Positions 8,032-16,145 of a stretch of DNA of 64,000 nucleotides are shown here, one piece after another; positions within the stretch are counted from its first letter, which is position 1, and the number at the start of each line of letters is the position of its first letter. Origin of the DNA: Bacillus paramycoides (lineage in GTDB: Bacteria > Bacillota > Bacilli > Bacillales > Bacillaceae_G). The stretch lies in NCBI RefSeq assembly GCF_001884235.1, contig NZ_MAOI01000085.1:1-64000 (forward strand), read 5' to 3'. Both the position numbers and the translations under genes were made by a program. The notes beneath the pieces were generated by a model. The model did no database searches, had not been told where the DNA came from, and saw nothing but the letters and a program-made list of their open reading frames with translations.

Positions 8032-10050
8032 ATGTTAAGTGATCAGGCGAGATATTCTAGGCTCGCGAATATAACAAAAATAATAAATACAAAATTAGAA
8101 CTACGTGAAGTATTGCAGCGTGTAACAATGGCGATATCAGAGGAGATTGTTCAATGCAACGCTGTTGGAATTTATTTACCCCAGGAAGATGGAACATTTA
8201 GAGGGTTTGCAGGAAAACCAGAGACCATAAATGGCGTAACGCTCGATACTCAGGTAATTGATCCTGAAATAGACTTACTGGCAAAAGAAGTTATTGAAAC
8301 CAAGAAAACCATCTATATCCCTGATACCTCAAAGGATCATCGGCCAGATCCGAGATCAGTTGATGCGTTCAAAATTAAGTCCTTATTAGTCCTGCCTATC
8401 TCATTTGGGCAAGAGTTATTTGGTCTGGTTTTTTTATTTGATTATGGAACTCCAATGAACCTAACAGATTCAGAAATTCAAAGTGTTGAAGCTTATGTAA
8501 ATATGGCTGCGGTCGCAATTCAAAACGCAAATAATTTAACACAAAAGGAAAACCTTATCGCCGAGAAGCAGCTGTTACTAAATGTTACCCGTGATTTATC
8601 AATGTGTTCCTCGATACAGGAGAGTTTTGATAAATGTTTTTTTTACTTAGGACAGATTTTAGAGAGTAAAAACATGGCTGCCCACCTTTTAGACCCGCTA
8701 GACAAAACAACGATTAAAACGACGAAGTTAAGCAAGGACTGTGATTGGACAGAAGCGGATTGGATGGAGAAAAGCTATGAAGCCAAGATCCAAGAGGTTA
8801 TTCAAACAAAAAATATAGATAGTAAGGGTCTACTGATGATTCCATTGGTTTCAATGGGGGAAGTATTAGGGATAATCGTCGTTGGCAAAGAGGGAAAAGC
8901 TCACAATTACGATAATTCCCAAATTCAACTGGCAAAATCTATCGTTGATGCCACAGCTCCTACGTTTTCAAACTTGTTATATATGGATCAACTTGAAAGC
9001 ATGGTGGAAGAGCGAACGAGAGAACTGGCTGTTGCTAATGAAAAAGTTATAAGTGTGATTGAAAGTATTACGGATGGATTCTTTACTTTGAATAATAAAT
9101 GGGAATTTACGTACGTAAATAAGCATCAATATTTACCACAAAGAAAAACAGCAAAAGATGTATTAGGCAAGAATATATGGGAAGTTTTCCCGATTAGCGT
9201 CGACACAGTTATGTATAAGGAATTTCATCGTGCGAGGTCAGAGCGAACTACAGTTCATTTCGAATTTCTTCTTACCCCTGATGAATATTGGCACGAAGTT
9301 ATTGCATACCCGTATGATGATGGTATTTGTTGTATTTTTAAAAACATAACGGAAAAAAAGCAATATGAACAGGAATTGAAAAGGTTATCCAACATAGAGT
9401 TAATAGGGCAAATGGCAGCAGGTATTAGCCACGAGATTAGAAATCCAATGACAACAGTACGAGGATTTTTGCAGTTATTAAAAGAAGAGAACAGCTATGA
9501 GAACCATAATAAGTACTTTAATTTAATGATTGAAGAACTTGACCGTTCCAATTCTATTATTACTGAATTTCTCTCAATGGGTAATACAAGGAAATCAGAT
9601 TTGCAGATGTTAGATTTAAATTCAATTATTCACGATATTATTCCTTTAATAAAGATTGATACGTATAATCAAAATAAATATATTCAAGTCGATACAAATG
9701 ACATTCCGGAATTACTTTTAAACCGTAATGAGATACGACAATTATTACTAAACCTATACCGTAATGGCTTAGAAGCGATGAGCACAGAGAAAGTTCTAAC
9801 CATTAGCACCTACAAGGAAGGTCAAAATTGTGCGGTGCTTGCAGTACAGGATCAAGGAAAAGGTATCAAGCCTGAAGTATTAGAGAAACTGGGTACTCCA
9901 TTTTACACGACCAAAGATAATGGAACTGGATTGGGATTAGGTGTATGTTATGCTATTGCCGCCCGCCATAATGCAAAAATAGAAATTCAAACAGGATCGG
10001 AAGGCACTACCTTTTTTGTTAAATTTAATTATGAAAATAATAAAAAATAA
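8032..10050 (+). CDS. Soluble GAF-GAF-PAS sensor histidine kinase
   Basis: 672-aa histidine kinase without membrane segments. Order: GAF domain (about 15-155), second GAF (about 175-325), short coiled coil (LESMVEERTRELAVANEKV), PAS (about 345-440), phosphoacceptor segment with H467 in GISHEIRNPMTTVRGFLQLL, and an ATPase domain with the N box (NLYRNGLEA), DQGKGI and GTGLGLGV. The H-box region resembles Bacillus sporulation kinases that feed Spo0F, so a phosphorelay input is possible; no response regulator is adjacent. The gene lies precisely between two copies of the rlmH 3' end and seems somewhat richer in G/C codons than its neighbours, suggesting acquisition. The ATG at 8032 follows TTGGGGGCT. 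Confidence 0.88.
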   Translation: MLSDQARYSRLANITKIINTKLELREVLQRVTMAISEEIVQCNAVGIYLPQEDGTFRGFAGKPETINGVTLDTQVIDPEIDLLAKEVIETKKTIYIPDTSKDHRPDPRSVDAFKIKSLLVLPISFGQELFGLVFLFDYGTPMNLTDSEIQSVEAYVNMAAVAIQNANNLTQKENLIAEKQLLLNVTRDLSMCSSIQESFDKCFFYLGQILESKNMAAHLLDPLDKTTIKTTKLSKDCDWTEADWMEKSYEAKIQEVIQTKNIDSKGLLMIPLVSMGEVLGIIVVGKEGKAHNYDNSQIQLAKSIVDATAPTFSNLLYMDQLESMVEERTRELAVANEKVISVIESITDGFFTLNNKWEFTYVNKHQYLPQRKTAKDVLGKNIWEVFPISVDTVMYKEFHRARSERTTVHFEFLLTPDEYWHEVIAYPYDDGICCIFKNITEKKQYEQELKRLSNIELIGQMAAGISHEIRNPMTTVRGFLQLLKEENSYENHNKYFNLMIEELDRSNSIITEFLSMGNTRKSDLQMLDLNSIIHDIIPLIKIDTYNQNKYIQVDTNDIPELLLNRNEIRQLLLNLYRNGLEAMSTEKVLTISTYKEGQNCAVLAVQDQGKGIKPEVLEKLGTPFYTTKDNGTGLGLGVCYAIAARHNAKIEIQTGSEGTTFFVKFNYENNKK

Positions 10051-10068
10051 CCTCATTTAGATTAGTTA

Positions 10069-10086
10069 CGGTGAACCGTATCATAA
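10069..10086 (+). repeat. Right copy of rlmH 3'-end direct repeat (SCC-like att site)
   Basis: An 18-bp perfect copy of 7881-7898. The surrounding codons still read G-E-P-Y-H-K-stop, so it is a detached tail of rlmH and not a chance match. It lies 18 nt after the stop codon of the kinase gene. Confidence 0.8.
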
Positions 10087-10156
10087 ATAGTGGATAGTAA
10101 TCGAAAGTTAATACTGCTTTGTGTATTAACATATTGAATAAAAAATATGATCAAGA

Positions 10157-10196
10157 AAAAAAGCACTTATCTTTACAGGATAGAGTGCTTTTTTAT
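10157..10196 (+). terminator. Rho-independent terminator
   Basis: AGCACTTATC (10163-10172) pairs with GATAGAGTGCT (10180-10190, one bulge), flanked by A6 and T7 runs. It follows the kinase gene and the right rlmH repeat. I see nothing else in 10087-10349 apart from the ribosome site AGGGGAAA of the next gene. Confidence 0.8.
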
Positions 10197-10349
10197 ACGC
10201 ACTTTATAATTTTAGATGTAACTGCTACGTAATGAAAATGTACAATAAATATAGGGATATGCAAGTGTTTGGTAAAATCAAGTATACTCAATAGAGGAGA
10301 AAAGAAGTATTAGATGTAATTAGGGGGGCTTAACATACTTAGGGGAAAT

Positions 10350-11786
10350 ATGAAAAAAATACTTATATCATTACTAAAAAATCCATTAGTAATAATCGTA
10401 TACTGGATTTTTTGCTATGAGTTAGCTTTATTATGTATGTATGGAAGAATCAATAATAATATTTATATTTGGTTATTATCTATAGCATTTTTAATACTTA
10501 TCATTATATTTACTACAATTAAAGTTATAAAAAATAGGGAACGTGAATCGTCCAAATTATTAAATGTAAAGGGATGGAAATACATTTCCGTTATCATCCT
10601 TATCTTTATAACGTCTTTTTATGGGATGAAAATTTATAAAAGTGCAACGAATTATGGTGGTAAACTAGCATGGTTTATAGAAAGCGTAAAAAACGAAAGA
10701 TCAGTTAAACTTGAGCGTGATAATATATATAAGTATGGTGTAGAGGGTATTTTTGAAGATATAAATAAGAAATATACTTTGCCAAAGAAGTTATATATGT
10801 CGGATGATTTTACTTTGGAATTTAAATCAGATGGAACAATTATATCATTTGATACTTTTCTTTATGGAAAAAATGCTGCTGGAAAAGAGGAAAGCTACTT
10901 AATATCTTATAATAAAAATAAATCAAAAGATATTTTTGTAGGATTAAATGGGTATGTTAACGCTGATTATAATGAAGATAAATTAGTAAAACCTTTAATT
11001 AAAACAGTTCAAGCTATTCCAGTTAAACAAACTGTCAGTAAGTGGAATGAAGATAAGTATGGGCTGGTTTATTATGGGAAAAGGAACTGGGGTTACAATG
11101 GAGAAGGAATTATTAATATTAATAAAGATGGGAAATTAGAGAAGCTTGAAGAAGCAAAATCCGAAATAATTGGATATACGGTATCTATATTTATCCCTGG
11201 AAAAGAGAAAGAGATAGTACCTGCTAGATATAATTTACTAGGTGACCCAAATTGGAGTAAGGAAAGTAGTTCTAAAAAGAAAAAGAAGGATTTAACTAAT
11301 AATAATGAGCAATTTTACTTTTCAAAAGAAGTGGGTTATAAACTAGATGTTACAGATAAAGCATTAGGGAGTACCTTTTATTCCCTAAGCAAGACAATTG
11401 ATGGTGGGGAAACATGGGGAGTTATAAATGAGGACCCGTTCAATGAAGCGGTTGGTAGTGCATCAGGAATCATCTTTTTTAATGAAAAGCTCGGATTTTT
11501 AAGGGCAGCCAGACCCTCTGGCAATGAAGGGAGGCTATACCGTACAGATGATGGTGGTATAACTTTTAAAAAGGTGAGCTATACGAATTATGAAGTGAAA
11601 CTAGAAAGTGGACAGGTAATAAATCCGTTTGATTTTCCTAATCTGCCTTATGAGAAGGATGGAGTTTTTAACATGCTAGTAGGGCAAGGAGCAGATGGAG
11701 ACTACAATGGTAATAGTAGTATACTTTATCAATCAAAAAATCAAGGTGAAACATGGGAGTATGTAAAAGAGGTTAAAGATAATTAA
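10350..11786 (+). CDS. Membrane-anchored BNR/Asp-box repeat protein of unknown function
   Basis: 478-aa protein not recognised as a named family. Three hydrophobic segments lie at the N-terminus (about 10-32, 40-58 and 77-93), followed by a long, probably extracytoplasmic domain. Near the C-terminus are three Asp-box-like motifs (TIDGGETWG, TDDGGITFK, SKNQGETWE), typical blade turns of sialidase/BNR beta-propellers. No sialidase catalytic residues are apparent, so a binding or structural propeller is more likely than an enzyme. The gene is A/T-rich, alone between terminators, and next to the rlmH att duplication, so it is probably accessory. The start at 10350 follows AGGGGAAAT. Confidence 0.75.
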   Translation: MKKILISLLKNPLVIIVYWIFCYELALLCMYGRINNNIYIWLLSIAFLILIIIFTTIKVIKNRERESSKLLNVKGWKYISVIILIFITSFYGMKIYKSATNYGGKLAWFIESVKNERSVKLERDNIYKYGVEGIFEDINKKYTLPKKLYMSDDFTLEFKSDGTIISFDTFLYGKNAAGKEESYLISYNKNKSKDIFVGLNGYVNADYNEDKLVKPLIKTVQAIPVKQTVSKWNEDKYGLVYYGKRNWGYNGEGIININKDGKLEKLEEAKSEIIGYTVSIFIPGKEKEIVPARYNLLGDPNWSKESSSKKKKKDLTNNNEQFYFSKEVGYKLDVTDKALGSTFYSLSKTIDGGETWGVINEDPFNEAVGSASGIIFFNEKLGFLRAARPSGNEGRLYRTDDGGITFKKVSYTNYEVKLESGQVINPFDFPNLPYEKDGVFNMLVGQGADGDYNGNSSILYQSKNQGETWEYVKEVKDN

Positions 11787-11793
11787 TAGTGGG

Positions 11794-11830
11794 AAAGATC
11801 ATTGGATAAAAATCACCGATGGTCTTTTAA
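11794..11830 (+). terminator. Terminator after the BNR protein gene
   Basis: AAAGATCATTGG (11794-11805) pairs with CCGATGGTCTTT (11816-11827) using two G-U pairs, followed by TTT. Confidence 0.6.
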
Positions 11831-11945
11831 ACATTACTAGGTGGTATGTAGATTTCCTAAAATAAGTATGTTTCTATTTCCATAAAAATGTGCTGTAATA
11901 TGAAGAGGAAAAAGTATAAGTAGTTAGAGAAGTGAGGAATTGAAG

Positions 11946-12824
11946 GTGAAGAAGTTTAAGAAGTTTTACTTGGAGATTACAAGTGTATGTAATCTTGCAT
12001 GCAGCTTTTGTCCGCCGACGGAAAGGCAGAAGCAATTCATTTCTGTGGAGGATTTTGCTAAAAGATTAGATCAAATTAAACCTCACACAGACTACATTTA
12101 TTTGCACGTGAAGGGGGAGCCATTACTCCATCCGAAAATAGATCAATTATTAGATTTAAGCCATGAAAAGGGGTTTAAAGTTAATATTACAACGAATGGA
12201 ACGTTAATTAATAAGAGAAGGCATAGATTGTTAAATAAACCTGCATTAAGACAAATGAATTTTTCGCTGCACAGTTTTGATGGACACCCGGGATCGCAAG
12301 ATAAAGAGGGCTATGTAAGGAGCATACTTTCTTTCATTAGAGAGGCGACAAGTCAATCGGATTTAATTGTTTCGCTAAGATTATGGAATTTAACTCAGGA
12401 CAACAAAACGAATCTTGAAATTCAGCGGAATAGAGAGCTATTATCTATTATCGAAAAAGAATTTGATCTTTCTTATAAAATTGAAGAGAAGCTTACACCA
12501 GGAAAAGGTATAAAAATTGCGGAACGTGTATTTATTAATCAAGATTATGAATTCCAGTGGCCAGCATTACATGAAGAAGAGGATGATGGAAAAGGTTTCT
12601 GTCATGGCTTACGTAATCAGGCTGGAATTTTAGCGAACGGAACTGTTATTCCTTGTTGTTTAGATGGTGAGGGGATTATTAATCTTGGGAATATTAATAA
12701 TGATTCATTCTCTAATATTATTGAGGGCGATAGAGCGAAAAATATTGTAGATGGATTTTCAAAAAGGGTTGCGGTAGAAGAATTATGTAGAAAGTGCGGA
12801 TACCGCAAAAGATTTGGAAAGTAG
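11946..12824 (+). CDS. Radical SAM/SPASM domain protein
   Basis: About 292 aa. An N-terminal radical SAM core has the CxxxCxxC cluster motif in CNLACSFC (about residues 14-21), a GEP motif (KGEPLLHP) and TTNGT, which belong to the SAM-binding barrel. The C-terminus has a SPASM-type second cysteine cluster (CCLDGEG and CRKCGYRKRFG). SPASM enzymes often modify peptides or act as maturases, but no precursor peptide or partner gene is adjacent, so the substrate is unknown. The GTG at 11946 is preferred: GTGAGG lies 8 nt upstream, whereas the in-frame TTG at 11940 is only 2 nt from it. A strong terminator follows directly. Confidence 0.85.
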   Translation: MKKFKKFYLEITSVCNLACSFCPPTERQKQFISVEDFAKRLDQIKPHTDYIYLHVKGEPLLHPKIDQLLDLSHEKGFKVNITTNGTLINKRRHRLLNKPALRQMNFSLHSFDGHPGSQDKEGYVRSILSFIREATSQSDLIVSLRLWNLTQDNKTNLEIQRNRELLSIIEKEFDLSYKIEEKLTPGKGIKIAERVFINQDYEFQWPALHEEEDDGKGFCHGLRNQAGILANGTVIPCCLDGEGIINLGNINNDSFSNIIEGDRAKNIVDGFSKRVAVEELCRKCGYRKRFGK

Positions 12825-12830
12825 ATATAG

Positions 12831-12863
12831 AATAAGCCCTCATAAAGCGAGGGCTTATTTTTA
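12831..12863 (+). terminator. Terminator of the radical SAM gene
   Basis: AATAAGCCCTC (12831-12841) pairs with GAGGGCTTATT (12849-12859), followed by a short T run. Confidence 0.85.
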
Positions 12864-12942
12864 TCCCGCAAAAGCCCGATTGGTGTGGGCTAATAATCAG
12901 CGGGGATGGACAAAACCCCCACTGATTAAAGTTTCACTTTAT
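12864..12942 (+). repeat. Dispersed intergenic repeat, copy A (short form)
   Basis: It shares long identical blocks with 33537-33679 and 49893-49972, including CCGATTGGTGTGGGCTAATA, a hairpin TAATCAG...CTGATTA with a G/C-rich core, and GTTTCACTTTAT. It is a B. cereus-group bcr-type intergenic repeat; I cannot give the subfamily number. This copy lacks the internal GACTCCCACCT hairpin of copy B. Its right end overlaps the pepF stop codon, so it probably forms the pepF 3' end. Confidence 0.8.
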
Positions 12943-14756
12943 TCCTGATAAGAACGTTCTAATTCATCAATTAATGAACCGACATAAGAAACAGCTTTAC
13001 GGATTGCATCTGGTTTTGACATGTCTACTCCAGCGTGTTTCATTAATTCGAGTGGTTTCATTGTACCACCTGCACGAAGTACATTGAGCCAGCGATCAAC
13101 AGCAGGCTGTCCCTCTTCCTTAATCATTTGGGCTACAGCGGTAGATGCAGTTAGGCCTGCTGAATATGTGTAAGAATATAAGCCCATATAATAGTGAGGT
13201 TGACGCATCCATGTTAAACCAGCACCTTCATCAATTTCTACTGAATCTCCCCAGAATGTAGAAAGGACATTCGTTTTTATGTCAGTTAAAGTTGTAGCAG
13301 TAAGCGCTTGCCCTTCTTCTGCTAAGGAATATACTCTGCGTTGATATTCACCCTCAAGTAAATGAGTAACAAAGTTATGATAATATGTGCCGAGTAGTTG
13401 CAAAATGATCCATCTACGCATTCTCTTATCCTCATTTGTCGCGAGTAGATGCTGTGCTAATAGTAATTCATTCATTGTTGAAGGTGCTTCCACAAAGTAC
13501 ATAGATGGACGTACGTTCATAATACGCTGATTCTTATTTGCTAAATAAAAATGACCAGCATGTCCAAATTCGTGAGCTAATGTGAAACATCCGCGCATCG
13601 TATTTTGCCATGTAATCAAAATATAAGGGTGAGAACCGTACGGGCTAGAGCAGAAGGCACCTGTTGATTTTCCAACGTTATCTGCAAGGTCTACCCATCT
13701 TTCTTTAAACCCCTTTTCGATAATAGCATTATATTCCGCTCCTAATACTTTTAAAGACTCTTGAATTAGTTTACCAGCTTCTTCGTATGTGATTGTCGGA
13801 TTAAACTCAGGATCTAAAGGTGCGTGTAAGTCACAGAAAAGCATTTGATCAAGCCCTAATACTTTCTTTTTTAAATCTGCAAAACGGCGCATATGAGGTG
13901 CTAATTCGTTATAAATAATATCTAGTTGGTTGTTATACATTTCAAGTGGAACTTTTTGAGGCTCTAAAAGCATATGAGTAACGGATTCATATTTGCGTAA
14001 ACGAGAAAGTGTCACTTGTTTTTTTACTTCAGTAGCATATGTTGTTGCAACTGTATTTTTATAGCGTTTCAATGTGGAAACAAATGATGAATATGCTTCT
14101 CTACGTATATATGCGCTTGGAGAAAATTCATATTTGCTTTCAAATAATGCAAATGATACAGGCAAATCATTTCCTTGTTCGTCCTGTATAGGAGTGAAAT
14201 CCATATCCGCCAATTTAGTCATGCCGTAAATTTTATAGGGGGAACTATGAACTTCGCCGAGTGCAGCAAGGGCCTCCTCTGTTTCAGGTGAGAGAGTATG
14301 CTGTCTCTTTTTGATTACTTCTAATAATGATTTACGGAAAGGTTCGAGTTCTGTTTCCTCAGTTAAATATTTTTCAATCGTTCCTTCTCCAAATGAAAGA
14401 ATTTCGTTATGAATAAAGGATCGTGCAGTATGCATTTTCGCACCTAGAGCTGAAATTTTGGAAGAGTTCGCTTGAATAACTGGATCTGTACGATCAGTAG
14501 ATTCTTTTAAATTTGCATATGTGCTGAGTTTTGTTAACTTCATTAAAAGCTCTTCTTCTAAAAGTAGGCAATTTAATAAAGTGGCGGGATTAGTATGTAA
14601 TTGTCCTTTAAATGCATCGAGTCTTTTTATATCATTTTCTAATACATTTAATGCAGTGTGCCACTCATTATCAGACTTATACAAATCAGAAAGATCCCAT
14701 ATTAGTTCAGTAGGAACTTCTTCGCGAATAGGGCGTTTCTCAATTACATCTTTCAT
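12939..14756 (-). CDS. pepF: Oligoendopeptidase F
   Basis: 605-aa M3-family zinc metallopeptidase, full length for PepF. The zinc signature HEFGH (in TLAHEFGHAGHF) is at about residue 393, with a downstream catalytic glutamate in the FVEAPSTMNE segment. PepF cleaves short oligopeptides (roughly 7-17 residues) in the cytoplasm. No signal peptide is seen. The start at 14756 is preceded on the minus strand by AAGGGGGATA. The stop codon lies within the right end of repeat copy A. Confidence 0.95.
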   Translation of the reverse strand: MKDVIEKRPIREEVPTELIWDLSDLYKSDNEWHTALNVLENDIKRLDAFKGQLHTNPATLLNCLLLEEELLMKLTKLSTYANLKESTDRTDPVIQANSSKISALGAKMHTARSFIHNEILSFGEGTIEKYLTEETELEPFRKSLLEVIKKRQHTLSPETEEALAALGEVHSSPYKIYGMTKLADMDFTPIQDEQGNDLPVSFALFESKYEFSPSAYIRREAYSSFVSTLKRYKNTVATTYATEVKKQVTLSRLRKYESVTHMLLEPQKVPLEMYNNQLDIIYNELAPHMRRFADLKKKVLGLDQMLFCDLHAPLDPEFNPTITYEEAGKLIQESLKVLGAEYNAIIEKGFKERWVDLADNVGKSTGAFCSSPYGSHPYILITWQNTMRGCFTLAHEFGHAGHFYLANKNQRIMNVRPSMYFVEAPSTMNELLLAQHLLATNEDKRMRRWIILQLLGTYYHNFVTHLLEGEYQRRVYSLAEEGQALTATTLTDIKTNVLSTFWGDSVEIDEGAGLTWMRQPHYYMGLYSYTYSAGLTASTAVAQMIKEEGQPAVDRWLNVLRAGGTMKPLELMKHAGVDMSKPDAIRKAVSYVGSLIDELERSYQE

Positions 14757-14841
14757 TTAATGTATCCCCCTTATTTTAAGTATTTAAAAACATGATACTA
14801 GAAAATTCAGTTAAATGAAAATATTTAACAGTTTTATACAT

Positions 14842-14873
14842 AAAAAAAGGACAAGCATAAAATGCTTGTCCTT
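14842..14873 (-). terminator. Terminator of guaC
   Basis: AAGGACAAGCA (14848-14858) pairs with TGCTTGTCCTT (14863-14873). The A-run at 14842-14848 becomes the U-tract on the minus strand. Confidence 0.9.
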
Positions 14874-14890
14874 CGAGTTAAATTTAAGAA

Positions 14891-15874
14891 TTAATATACT
14901 TTGTCACCGTTGAAAATAGAGTTTTTCACGACAACATAATCTACAGTACGAATTGAGTCTAATTTTGTTCCACCAGCATAAGAGATAGAAGATTGAAGAT
15001 CTTGTTCCATTTCGATTAAAGTGTCTTCTAAAGAACCTTTATGCTCAACGAACATTTTCTTACCTTCAACGTTTTTCTTCTCACCTTTTTGGAATTCAGA
15101 AGCTGAGCCGAAGTACTCTTTATAAAGTTTTCCATCTCTTTCAACTGTTTCCCCTGGAGACTCTTCATGACCAGCGAATAGAGAACCGATCATAACCATA
15201 GTCGCCCCAAATCGAATAGATTTAGCTACGTCGCCATGCGTACGAATACCGCCGTCAGCAATGATTGGCTTACTTGCAGCTTTTGCACACCAGCGAAGTG
15301 CAGCTAGCTGCCAACCACCAGTTCCAAAGCCTGTTTTAATTTTGGTAATACAAACTTTACCAGGTCCAATGCCAACTTTTGTTGCGTCAGCACCAGCGTT
15401 TTCTAATTCTCTTACCGCTTCTGGAGTTCCAACGTTTCCAGCGATAACGAAGCTTTCTGGTAAATGCTTTTTAATATGTTGAATCATGTTGATCACAGCA
15501 TTAGAATGGCCGTGCGCGATATCGATTGTAATGTATTCAGGGGAAAGTTGCTCAGCAGCTAATTGTTGTACGAATTCATACTCGTCTTCTTTAACACCAA
15601 CGCTGATTGAAGCAATTAATCCACGTGATTGCATATCTCTAATGAATGAGATTCGTTTCTCTGGTTGGAAACGATGCATAATGTAGAAGTAATTATTTTC
15701 AGCTAAATAAGTTGCGATTCTTTCATCAATAATCGTTTGCATATTTGCAGGTACGACAGGTAATTTAAATGTATGTTTTCCTAAAGTGACAGTTGTATCA
15801 CATTCAGATCGGCTATTTACAATGCATTTTGCAGGAATTAATTGAATGTCTTCATAATCAAATACGTTTTCCAT
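14891..15874 (-). CDS. guaC: GMP reductase
   Basis: 327-aa IMPDH/GMP-reductase TIM-barrel enzyme converting GMP to IMP and ammonia with NADPH, for purine interconversion. The catalytic cysteine loop is [15 protein letters not shown], followed by the phosphate-binding DGGIR and MIGSLFAG segments. There are no CBS domains, which separates it from IMP dehydrogenase. Two ATGs are adjacent; I chose the second (15874, MENVFDYED), because AGGGGTG lies 6 nt away and it gives the canonical length. The single-gene unit has a terminator and a PurR-like box pair upstream. Confidence 0.95.
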   Translation of the reverse strand: MENVFDYEDIQLIPAKCIVNSRSECDTTVTLGKHTFKLPVVPANMQTIIDERIATYLAENNYFYIMHRFQPEKRISFIRDMQSRGLIASISVGVKEDEYEFVQQLAAEQLSPEYITIDIAHGHSNAVINMIQHIKKHLPESFVIAGNVGTPEAVRELENAGADATKVGIGPGKVCITKIKTGFGTGGWQLAALRWCAKAASKPIIADGGIRTHGDVAKSIRFGATMVMIGSLFAGHEESPGETVERDGKLYKEYFGSASEFQKGEKKNVEGKKMFVEHKGSLEDTLIEMEQDLQSSISYAGGTKLDSIRTVDYVVVKNSIFNGDKVY

Positions 15875-15887
15875 CATTTACACCCCT

Positions 15888-15931
15888 AAAATACGAATAT
15901 TTTATTTTTATTAATTAAAAATGTTCGTCCA
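15888..15931 (-). promoter_or_regulatory. Candidate PurR (PurBox) inverted pair upstream of guaC
   Basis: AAATACGAATATT (15889-15901, plus strand) and ATGGACGAACATT (minus strand of 15920-15932) face each other about 18 bp apart. Each keeps the CGAA core and A/T flanks of the Bacillus PurBox AWWWCCGAACWWT. guaC is a reported PurR-regulon gene in B. subtilis, which supports the reading; binding here is inferred. Confidence 0.55.
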
Positions 15932-16145
15932 TAGGATAATTTACATCATTTTTATTAAGAAGTCAAAGATTTTCTTAACATTTTTTTGGAAATCAGCTAA
16001 TATTTTTCGAAAATAACGTTAAAGACGAATTTAAATTGCTTTTTTATTTTTATTGTTCGTTTATAAAAAAGTAAGGAAAGTTGTGATAATTGCATAAGAT
16101 TGTATGTATGCTTCTTATTTTAAGTGAGGAGACTGGGGGAATACG

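Noticed and set aside
7903-10068. A complete SCC element with its own recombinase
   Set aside because: No ccrA/B/C-like serine recombinase, helicase or other SCC core gene is encoded between the two rlmH-tail repeats. Only the att-like repeats and one cargo gene are supported.
16000-16020. A CodY box upstream of the lipoprotein gene (TTTTTCGAAAATA)
   Set aside because: It lacks the central base and spacing of the CodY consensus, so it is only a short A/T palindrome.
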